From Oscillospiraceae bacterium (GTDB taxonomy: Bacteria; Bacillota; Clostridia; Oscillospirales; Oscillospiraceae), in NCBI GenBank assembly GCA_017521875.1, contig JAFXBH010000214.1, forward strand, positions 1 through 31,844: a DNA stretch of 31,844 bases, read 5' to 3'. The notes beneath the pieces are model-generated. The model made no database searches, was not told the DNA's origin, and was given only the letters and a program-made list of their open reading frames with translations. The translations under genes and the position numbers were made by a program. The stretch's first letter is position 1. Each line of letters starts with the position of its first letter. Shown piece by piece: positions 9,055 to 15,480 of the stretch.

Positions 9055-9271
9055 AAACTAACGCTACACCTCCTTTGTAGAATAGGCATCGCAAAGGAGA
9101 GGACGCATGGACCCCATGTTGTTCAGTTGGCAAAATGAATGTACCGAAAATGTTCGGCAAAAAGATTTAAGCACAAAAAACGCCACGAGGCGCAATACGC
9201 AACTCCGGCAAACGCCAGGTTATCATGAAACGCTGAGCCCAAACGACTCCAGCGTACACTATACCGAATCT
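9055..9271 (-). promoter_or_regulatory. structured 5' leader of rny
   Basis: This stretch before rny has no gene. Read on the minus strand from the promoter it holds, in order: a hairpin at 9231-9254 (arms CGCTG/CAGCG, one bulge); a hairpin at 9205-9219 (CCTGGC/GCCGG); a small GC stem at 9181-9193 followed by six T's (9175-9180) that resembles a weak early terminator; and an 8-bp perfect pairing of CTCCTTTG (9092-9099) with CAAAGGAG (9070-9077) that covers the rny ribosome site. No known RNA family was recognised. Control of RNase Y synthesis by attenuation or ribosome-site masking is inference. Confidence 0.45.
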
Positions 9272-9300
9272 ATTTTACTTGTATCCGATTGGAATGTCAA
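9272..9300 (-). promoter_or_regulatory. rny promoter
   Basis: Minus strand: -35 TTGACA (9295-9300), 17-base spacer, -10 TAAAAT (9272-9277). A near-consensus promoter reading into the rny leader. Confidence 0.75.
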
Positions 9301-9329
9301 GGAAAATTACGCAAAAATCCCAATTTCCG

Positions 9330-9358
9330 TTGACATTAAAACTGCCCCGTGCTAGAAT
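9330..9358 (+). promoter_or_regulatory. tRNA-Leu promoter
   Basis: -35 TTGACA (9330-9335), 17-base spacer, -10 TAGAAT (9353-9358), ending about 50 bases before the tRNA. A near-consensus stable-RNA promoter, back to back with the rny promoter. Confidence 0.75.
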
Positions 9359-9410
9359 GATTCCGTTGCAAAGACCGCAACAGGACGGAAAATGCAACAA
9401 GTGAATAAAT

Positions 9411-9493
9411 GCGGGTATGGTGGAATTGGCAGACACGTTGGATTTAGGTTCCAATGGGCAACCGTGCAGGTTCAAGTCCTGTTACCCGTACCA
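9411..9493 (+). tRNA. tRNA-Leu (anticodon UAG)
   Basis: An 83-base class II tRNA with encoded CCA. The acceptor arm GCGGGTA (9411-9417) pairs with TACCCGT (9483-9489) through a G-U closing pair. The D-arm contains TGGCAGAC. The anticodon stem TTGGA/TCCAA encloses the loop TTTAGGT, giving anticodon TAG (CUA/CUN codons). A long variable arm follows, then the T-loop GTTCAAGTC. Transcribed alone between its own promoter and terminator. Confidence 0.96.
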
Positions 9494-9494
9494 T

Positions 9495-9547
9495 AATACC
9501 TACCGTAAGTTGATACAACCGTATCGTCTGCGGCAGGTATTTTTTAT
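9495..9547 (+). terminator. tRNA-Leu terminator
   Basis: AATACCTACCG pairs with CGGCAGGTATT (one mismatch) around an inner GATAC/GTATC stem, followed by TTTTTT. It starts directly after the tRNA. Confidence 0.85.
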
Positions 9548-9673
9548 ACCCATTTTCCGGAAATTGTGTTTTCACGGGTGTCCGGATCACCCCAAATGCA
9601 ATATTGTTCGTTTCTTTCGTTAAAATACCGTATTTTCGTTATTTTGCCGGAAGCGTAAGTGGGGAAAATTACA

Positions 9674-9702
9674 TTGCTTTTTTCCTTTTTTACATATATA
9701 AT
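9674..9702 (+). promoter_or_regulatory. promoter of the membrane LuxR-type gene
   Basis: -35 TTGCTT (9674-9679), 17-base spacer, -10 TATAAT (9697-9702), leaving a leader of about 65 bases. The rest of 9548-9672 is A/T-rich and shows no gene. It includes GCAATATTG near 9599, a nine-base match to the centre of the palindrome at 10819-10852. Confidence 0.6.
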
Positions 9703-9772
9703 GGTTGTAGTATTCTGATATACTTATTGTTTATACAGGCAATAACAATGGGCGAAAGGGGAGTCCATATTT

Positions 9773-10807
9773 ATGAAAAGCGGAGATCTTTCTATTGTAT
9801 ATGGTATCCTTGCGCTTTTTTCGGCATTACTCTGCATTACCTATCTTTTTTTCGACCAAAGAAGGAACCGTCTGTTTCTGACCCTTTTTGGTTGCGTTGC
9901 CGCCGCTAACAGTGGCTATTTTCTTATGGCGGTCTGTAATTCCTTGGTTGTAGCCAAAATTGCCAATGGTCTATCTTATTTCGGCGGCGCGTTTTCCATC
10001 CTGGTGATGCTGCTGATCGTTTATAATGTCTGCCGGATGCCAAAGAGTCGGTGGTTTTGTGAGGTGTTGGTCGGGATCAGCATTGCCGCCTTTGCGCTGG
10101 CGGCAAGCGGTGACTGGCTGGGACTTTACTACCGATCTGTTTCCTTGGAAAAAATCAACGGAATGACCATCCTAGTCAAGGAATACGGCCCATTGCATAT
10201 CCTTTACGCGGTGTATTTACTTAGCTATATGCTAATGATGGTTGTGATTGTTCTCTATGCATTCAAATCCAAACGATTGGACTCTCCCAAATACACTCTG
10301 TTCCTGCTGGTTGCGGTACTGTTGAATCTGGGAGTATGGCTAGTGGAACAGTTGGTAGATGTGGATTTTGAATTTTTGTCCGTATCCTACATTGTTACGG
10401 CTGTCCTGCTTCTTTTAATTTACGGTATGCTGTGCGACTACGGCATCGTACAGCCCAGCGGCTCCCTTGTGAGTGTGCAGATGCTGACCCGGTTAAATAC
10501 CCATCAGGTGAACCCAGGCGAACTGCCTCCTAATATGGAGGATATGTTCCGCCACTTTGCAAAAAAAGTAAAGACCCTTTCTGCCGCAGAGCGACGGATC
10601 CTAAACTATTATATTGCCGGTCACGAAATTTCGGAACTGCCGGATCTGGTCTTTGTCAGCATCAATACGGTGAAAAAGCACAACCGCAGTATCTATCAAA
10701 AGCTGGAGATTTCCTCCAGGGATGAATTGATGCTCTACATTGAGTTGTTCCGGTGTTGCGATCGGCTGGATGAACTGATTGACGAGACCTCCGGTGATAT
10801 TACATAA
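9773..10807 (+). CDS. seven-helix membrane protein with LuxR-type HTH
   Basis: Predicted one-component membrane transcription regulator, 344 aa. Residues 5-222 contain about seven hydrophobic helices resembling the 7TM N-terminal sensor of some histidine kinases, but no kinase domain follows. A linker (223-265) leads to a LuxR/GerE-type HTH at about 268-327 (LSAAERRILNYYIAG, VSINTVKKHNRSIYQKL), which would bind DNA from the inner face of the membrane. AAAGGGGAG lies about nine bases before the ATG. The gene lies directly upstream of three exported-protein genes, separated by a perfect palindrome and a terminator, so control of that cassette is a reasonable inference. The ligand is unknown. 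Confidence 0.82.
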   Translation: MKSGDLSIVYGILALFSALLCITYLFFDQRRNRLFLTLFGCVAAANSGYFLMAVCNSLVVAKIANGLSYFGGAFSILVMLLIVYNVCRMPKSRWFCEVLVGISIAAFALAASGDWLGLYYRSVSLEKINGMTILVKEYGPLHILYAVYLLSYMLMMVVIVLYAFKSKRLDSPKYTLFLLVAVLLNLGVWLVEQLVDVDFEFLSVSYIVTAVLLLLIYGMLCDYGIVQPSGSLVSVQMLTRLNTHQVNPGELPPNMEDMFRHFAKKVKTLSAAERRILNYYIAGHEISELPDLVFVSINTVKKHNRSIYQKLEISSRDELMLYIELFRCCDRLDELIDETSGDIT

Positions 10808-10818
10808 CAAATTGACAA

Positions 10819-10852
10819 AATGCACAAATGGCAATATTGCCATTTGTGCATT
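10819..10852. repeat. 34-bp perfect palindrome, candidate operator
   Basis: The arms AATGCACAAATGGCAAT and ATTGCCATTTGTGCATT meet with no gap. There is no adequate T-run after it, and a separate true terminator follows at 10859, so it is unlikely to be only a terminator. It lies 11 bases after the LuxR-type gene and about 120 bases before the first surface protein gene. Binding by the upstream regulator is inference. Confidence 0.6.
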
Positions 10853-10858
10853 GTTTAC

Positions 10859-10918
10859 ATTATCCCAAGAATACTTTTGCGCTAACTGTCCGGAAAGTAT
10901 CCTTGGGATAATTTTATT
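10859..10918 (+). terminator. terminator after the LuxR-type gene
   Basis: A 19-bp stem with one mismatch (10859-10877 with 10894-10912, loop 16 bases) is followed by TTTTATTT. It separates the regulator from the surface protein operon. Confidence 0.75.
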
Positions 10919-10940
10919 TATAAATATGTGCGTTTACAAT
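10912..10940 (+). promoter_or_regulatory. weak promoter of the surface protein operon
   Basis: A fair -10 TACAAT (10935-10940) has only TTTTAT at the -35 position (10912-10917), on the edge of the terminator stem. A poor -35 is what an activator-dependent promoter would show; this is inference. Confidence 0.3.
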
Positions 10941-10973
10941 AGGGGTAGCAAACCAAGAAAAGGAGTTGTTCAT

Positions 10974-13295
10974 ATGAAAAAGCGACTTTTATGTGTTGCC
11001 ATTTGCATTATCTTATGTATTTCCGTGTTGCCCATCACAGCTTTGGCAGCCACGCAGATCAGTTCTGTTACCATCACCAATGTGCCGATACCATATGCGG
11101 GAAGTAAAGTTCCTGTCGCCGCTACTGTGAACACCACCGGTGCCCAGTTTTATTCCATGGACTGGTACGATAAAACTGCCGGCCGGTTTTTGGCAAGCAC
11201 CGATTATTTTACAGAAAATCACGTCTACGAGGTGCAGCTATGGGTGGAAGCCAAGAGTGGCTATGAATTCCGTACCAACGGCGCAGTTCCCAATGTGGCT
11301 GCTACGGTAGGCGGAAAGACCGCCACCGTCAGCAAAGCCTACGAATATCAGGCATGGGCAATGGTAGTGGTATCCTATACCTTTGAACCCTGCGGGAAAA
11401 AGGAGATCCAATCTGTAGACCTCCAGCTGGAGGGCATCACGAAGCCGGGCAATGGTCTCCGGGCAGAGCAAGGCCAGTATGTTCCGTTTTCCATCCAAAG
11501 CGGTGATGAAAAGGTAGCCCTCTATCCGCAGCTGCACACCCGCTATCACCCCTATGGATTTCGCTGGTCAAACTCCACTAAGGATACCGTAGCCTACCAA
11601 GGAGATCGTTTCCAGGGCGGCTGCGACTATTTTGTGACCATCGCTTTAAAGCCCCGGGACAGTACTTTTACTTTTGCGGATAACTTTACCGCCACAATCT
11701 GCGGCAAAAGCGCCCAGATCAAATCGTTGGGCAAAACCTATGCAGAAATTACCGTAGAGGTCACCTGCATTGGCACGATTGCGGGCGGCAATATTAACCC
11801 GGTGGTATCTCTTCCCCGGGATGGCAATGCCCCGGACTACAGTTTGACTTACGACAACTGCGAGCATATTGAGTATGCTACTGTGACGGGGTGGTACGAC
11901 GTGGAGTCCGGCACAAGGCTTCTGACTTCCGAACATCAATTCCGCGGTGGCAAGCAATATCGGGTGGAAGTGCAATGCACAGCTGCCTACGCATATAAGT
12001 TCCAGCGAAATGCCAATGACAAGATGGAACATACTCCCATGATCACCGGTGGCAAAGTAGATAGCTACAGCTTTGGTTATGACAGCTATCGGGGCAGAGA
12101 AGTCATCACATTGGTTAAAACCTTCACAGCGCCTGTACCGGATCATACCCACATCGACAGTGACTGGCAGTGCGATGAAAGCGCTCACAAAAAGTACTGT
12201 ACCGTCTGTGGGGAGAGTATGGGCGGCGGCGCCCATTACGGTGGTACTGCCACCTGTAACCAAAAAGCAAAATGCACGGTTTGCGGCTACGGCTATGGCG
12301 AATTGGGAGATCACAAATGGAGCTCCAAGTATCATCCTGTGGATGCTTCCGGTCATGCTCGGCAGTGTGCAGATTGCAAAGGCTTTGATACCTGCAAACC
12401 CCATACGCCCGGTGCGGCAGCGACCGAAACAACGCCCCAAACCTGTACCGAATGTGGATATGTCATCGAACCTGCAAAGAACCATACCCACACCCCCTCC
12501 GGTTGGCGTACAACAGGAATATATCACTACAAAGTATGTACCACCTGCGGTAATTTCCTGGAGCAGGAAGATCATAAGGGCGGCGTTGCCACCTGTACGG
12601 AGAAGGGGAAATGTACCGTTTGCGGCTACGCGTACATAGAAGAAAACGAGAACCATAATCCCGACACCTCCAAGTGGACGGCTTGCGGTAATTTGTACCA
12701 TGCCCATTTGTGCAAGGATTGCGGTGCGCACTGTGATGCGCAAGATCACGCAGCCGGTCCTGCAGGCACACCCGACGCAGCGGTGGTGTGTAAGGATTGC
12801 GGCTATATCATCACGCCTGCTAAGAACCACAAGCACAATTTAACGAAGGTCGCAAGGAAGGATGCTACTTGCACCAAGCCGGGCAATTTGGAATATTACA
12901 CCTGTGACGGCTGCTCCGATTTCTTTGCAGACAGCGAAGGTAAGACCAAAGTCACCAATACGGTTATCGCTCCTCTGGGACATAAGATTTCTGAGGATTG
13001 GAAGTTTGATACAAACAACCATTGGCGCATCTGCTCCGAATGCAAGGAAGTTCTCGCTGAAACCCAAATGGGACACCAGTTAAGCGGAGAAAAATGCACC
13101 ACCTGTAACTATGACAGCACGAAGCCCATAACGGATCCCGGAACCGAGCCCACTGTGTCCACCGATCCGAAAGCGCCGGATCCGGGCAGCGACGGCATTC
13201 CCTGGTGGATATTGATGCTGATTGGACTGATTGCTGTTGCTGTTGGTGTCGGCGGCGGTATGTTAATCCTTACCAAAAAGAAAAAGGAGAACTGA
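10974..13295 (+). CDS. large CxxC-repeat surface protein with C-terminal membrane anchor
   Basis: Exported protein of 773 aa, function unknown. A signal peptide (about 1-25, ending ITALA) is followed by three beta-rich segments (about 26-145, 146-265, 266-390) that share the pattern of a Trp/Tyr pair, then F/Y..G..Y.V.V. Two tandem Cys/His-rich repeats follow (391-503 and 504-618), each with CTVCG/CTTCG, GG.ATC...KC.VCGY and CGYVI.PAKN, then a partial third. These CxxC pairs suggest zinc binding or disulfides. The end is PWW, one helix (about 743-766) and KKKKEN, with no LPXTG. AAAGGAG (10958-10964) selects this ATG; an upstream in-frame start at 10779 would run through the palindrome. First of three exported-protein genes. 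Confidence 0.85.
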   Translation: MKKRLLCVAICIILCISVLPITALAATQISSVTITNVPIPYAGSKVPVAATVNTTGAQFYSMDWYDKTAGRFLASTDYFTENHVYEVQLWVEAKSGYEFRTNGAVPNVAATVGGKTATVSKAYEYQAWAMVVVSYTFEPCGKKEIQSVDLQLEGITKPGNGLRAEQGQYVPFSIQSGDEKVALYPQLHTRYHPYGFRWSNSTKDTVAYQGDRFQGGCDYFVTIALKPRDSTFTFADNFTATICGKSAQIKSLGKTYAEITVEVTCIGTIAGGNINPVVSLPRDGNAPDYSLTYDNCEHIEYATVTGWYDVESGTRLLTSEHQFRGGKQYRVEVQCTAAYAYKFQRNANDKMEHTPMITGGKVDSYSFGYDSYRGREVITLVKTFTAPVPDHTHIDSDWQCDESAHKKYCTVCGESMGGGAHYGGTATCNQKAKCTVCGYGYGELGDHKWSSKYHPVDASGHARQCADCKGFDTCKPHTPGAAATETTPQTCTECGYVIEPAKNHTHTPSGWRTTGIYHYKVCTTCGNFLEQEDHKGGVATCTEKGKCTVCGYAYIEENENHNPDTSKWTACGNLYHAHLCKDCGAHCDAQDHAAGPAGTPDAAVVCKDCGYIITPAKNHKHNLTKVARKDATCTKPGNLEYYTCDGCSDFFADSEGKTKVTNTVIAPLGHKISEDWKFDTNNHWRICSECKEVLAETQMGHQLSGEKCTTCNYDSTKPITDPGTEPTVSTDPKAPDPGSDGIPWWILMLIGLIAVAVGVGGGMLILTKKKKEN

Positions 13296-13297
13296 TT

Positions 13298-14230
13298 ATG
13301 AAAAAATTGGCAATTTTGTTGGTTTTTGCACTATGCCTGACCCTTTGTGGATGTCCGGCAGAGAACACACCGGAGGTTTCCGGGCAGATTGTTGCCAAAG
13401 AGGTCCATATCACCGCAGGAAAAATCGAACCCGGTATGACCGTGAAGGATGTTTTGGTTGAAGTAACCATCGATCATCAGCCGGTGACCTGCCGGGTGCA
13501 GCTTACCGGATTTACCGAGGACGGATACTGGGAAATGACAGAGGATGAACCTGTCCCTGATCCGTTTCTTGTTCGGCTGGATGTGTTTTATTCCCTGCCC
13601 AAGGGATATGACCTGGATCAGATCAATGTGACGATGGAATGTGACGGTGGTGAATACGACGGCACTGGCAGTATCAGCACGGATGCTGCCGGTAATGTGG
13701 AGGCGTGGTCCCATGCCTTCTACGGAGAATTACCCGAGGAAGAAACCCAGCCTACAGAGCAGACCCAGCCTACAGAGCAGACCCAACCCACAGAGCAGAC
13801 CCAGCCTACAGAGCAGCAGACATCACAGGACGTTCCTGTTCAGACTGCGCCTCATGTGCATAGCTGGGCAGAAAAAAATGAAAACACCTTTATTTCCTGC
13901 ACAACGGATGCCGTGAAAACCTATGCCTGCACCTGCGGAAAAAGTAAACAGGAAACGATCCCCGCGCCAGGTCACGATATGCAGGACGGTGCGATTCAAA
14001 CCCCCACCTGTACAGACCCCGGCAGCCAGACCAAGCGCTGCAGCAGATGCAGCTATGTTCTCGTCATTGAGATTCCTGCTACCGGACACGCTTGGTCTGA
14101 CTGGGCGCACAAAACCGGTCTTGTCCACAACCGCACCTGCATTACCTGCGGCGCAGAAGAAACCCAAAACCATAACATTCCTGCCGGAGATGTGATTTGC
14201 ACCGATTGCGGTGCCGCGATCATCAATTAA
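13298..14230 (+). CDS. CxxC-repeat lipoprotein
   Basis: Predicted lipoprotein of 310 aa. The signal ends in LCGC, giving lipidation at Cys19. A folded domain (about 25-148) is followed by an acidic Thr/Gln/Pro spacer of four exact TQPTEQ units (150-173). A C-terminal Cys/His-rich region (about 185-310) has the pattern C.CGK...ETIPAPGH, C..CSYVLVIEIPATGH, C.TCG and CTDCG, a repeat style common in exported proteins of gut Clostridia and related to that of the gene upstream. Start is two bases after the upstream stop, with AAAAGGAG before it, so the genes are coupled. Binding partner and role are unknown. Confidence 0.82.
   Translation: MKKLAILLVFALCLTLCGCPAENTPEVSGQIVAKEVHITAGKIEPGMTVKDVLVEVTIDHQPVTCRVQLTGFTEDGYWEMTEDEPVPDPFLVRLDVFYSLPKGYDLDQINVTMECDGGEYDGTGSISTDAAGNVEAWSHAFYGELPEEETQPTEQTQPTEQTQPTEQTQPTEQQTSQDVPVQTAPHVHSWAEKNENTFISCTTDAVKTYACTCGKSKQETIPAPGHDMQDGAIQTPTCTDPGSQTKRCSRCSYVLVIEIPATGHAWSDWAHKTGLVHNRTCITCGAEETQNHNIPAGDVICTDCGAAIIN
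13745..13816 (+). repeat. four tandem 18-bp units
   Basis: ACCCAGCCTACAGAGCAG is repeated four times in frame (units start at 13745, 13763, 13781, 13799); the third has two substitutions. It encodes TQPTEQ x4, a flexible spacer in the lipoprotein. The near identity suggests recent slippage, so copy number may vary between strains. Confidence 0.9.
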
Positions 14231-14274
14231 CCGGTGCACAGATCCGCAACCAAAAGGAAAAGGAGTGATGCCCT

Positions 14275-15162
14275 ATGAAAAAAACACTTTCTCTATTTGT
14301 TTGTATACTGCTGATCCTTGGCCTGACCATACCTGCTTTTGCTGCCGGACTGACAGTACCCTTTACAGATGATAGCCTGTCGGAGGTAGGTGGTACGCTG
14401 ACCGTTGACAAAAACGCCATGCTGGATAGCGGCAGCATTACATCGGAATTGTACAATGCGCTGCTGGATGGCAATATGATCTACAGTTGGTACAAGAATG
14501 GCACGCTCACCCAGGAAGGTACCGGTGCGGATGCCAATTCCTACAAAGTGACTCTGTCCGATCAGGGCTGCACCATCTATGTAAAGGTCAACTTCTATGA
14601 AGACAGCAGTTTCCAGGAATCGAAAAAGTGTGGAGAGGCTGTCAGTAAGGAAGTTACCATCATTGGCCCAACCCCTAAAATTACCACCAAGTCCCTTGCC
14701 GATGCAACTGTAGGCAAGGAATACTATTTAAAACTGGAATGCAGCGATCCCGATGCTGTGTTTTCAGAGTTTATGGGCTGCCAGCTTGCGGAGTTTGGTC
14801 TTTGTCTGACCCAGCACGGTGAGATCGAGGGCACACCGACCAAAGCAGGAAACTGCCATATCAATGTACGGGTACTCAGCGAAGGTGGCGGTGAAAACAG
14901 TGTCAGTTTTGATCTGACAGTCAAGGCCGAAACAGAACCTCCGCAGGCCACACCCACAACCACCCCGCAAACCGAACCGGAGTCTACGAACAGCGCACCC
15001 ACTGAGACAACCCCCGCAGAAATCCAGCCCCAAACGCAGAACCCCGCTACTGCCAAAGAAGATACATTTCCTTGGTGGGGTTATGCGGTCATCATCCTGG
15101 GCGGTATGACTGCCGGAATTGGCATTGCATTCATACTGATCAAACGAAAGAAAAAATCATAA
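14275..15162 (+). CDS. Ig-like exported protein with C-terminal membrane anchor
   Basis: Exported protein of 295 aa, function unknown. A signal peptide (about 1-23, ending PAFAA) is followed by a first beta domain (about 25-128) with YSWYKNGTLTQEGTGAD, typical of bacterial Ig-like modules. A second domain (about 130-222) resembles a putative-Ig fold (LADATVGKEYYLKLEC, GEIEGTPTKAGNCHINVRVLS). A Pro/Thr/Glu-rich spacer (223-258) leads to PWW, one helix (about 263-288) and KRKKKS, the same anchor style as the first gene of the cassette. AAAAGGAG precedes the ATG and the gap to the lipoprotein is 44 bases, so it is probably the third operon gene. It has no CxxC repeats. Confidence 0.82.
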   Translation: MKKTLSLFVCILLILGLTIPAFAAGLTVPFTDDSLSEVGGTLTVDKNAMLDSGSITSELYNALLDGNMIYSWYKNGTLTQEGTGADANSYKVTLSDQGCTIYVKVNFYEDSSFQESKKCGEAVSKEVTIIGPTPKITTKSLADATVGKEYYLKLECSDPDAVFSEFMGCQLAEFGLCLTQHGEIEGTPTKAGNCHINVRVLSEGGGENSVSFDLTVKAETEPPQATPTTTPQTEPESTNSAPTETTPAEIQPQTQNPATAKEDTFPWWGYAVIILGGMTAGIGIAFILIKRKKKS

Positions 15163-15480
15163 CACAGAAAGTGGAACCCTTCGCAAAAGCGTTTGTTTAG
15201 CGAATGCAACGCTCGGGCGATTAGCGTTGCATTGTATCAAATTGAGTAGTATATGCCATAATCGAACACCGGTTTTGATACAATGCGTATCACGACCGGC
15301 GTTCGGTTTTTTTATCCAACAGCGTGTGCGGTACAGTACTTGGCATCATGAGAAGTGCAAAAATAATTTCCTTGCGAAAATGTTATTTTGTACATATCAG
15401 TTGATAATACTCTTTATTTGTGTTACTCTTATATAAAATTATTCCACTGATACCTACCATTCGAAGTTAGGGAGGACACC
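15163..15480 (+). other. structured intergenic region with alternative hairpins
   Basis: No credible gene. Three pairings can be drawn: a perfect 11-bp hairpin (15203-15213 with 15223-15233); a 13-bp pairing of GCATTGTATCAAA (15229-15241) with TTTGATACAATGC (15274-15286); and the terminator stem (15263-15273 with 15295-15305). The second overlaps parts of both others, so they are mutually exclusive. From 15314 to 15480 the sequence is A/T-rich; no strong promoter for the next gene was found, the best pieces being TTGATA (15401-15406) and TATAAA (15432-15437) with too long a spacing. Confidence 0.5.
15263..15313 (+). terminator. terminator of the surface protein operon
   Basis: CGAACACCGGT pairs with ACCGGCGTTCG (one mismatch) around an inner TGATAC/GTATCA stem, followed by a run of seven T's at 15307-15313. 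Confidence 0.82.

Noticed and set aside
9107..9355. Plus-strand open frame (82 codons) across the rny leader.
   Set aside because: Overlaps both back-to-back promoters, composition unlike protein, no homology recognised.
9604..9909. Plus-strand open frame (101 codons) before and into the LuxR-type gene.
   Set aside because: Different frame from the clear 7TM-HTH gene, crosses its promoter, no ribosome site.
13745..13816. CRISPR-like array.
   Set aside because: Units are contiguous, in frame, without spacers; it is a coding repeat.
15227..15436. Small open frame (69 codons) in the structured intergenic region.
   Set aside because: No ribosome site; it runs through the terminator and has no recognisable motif.
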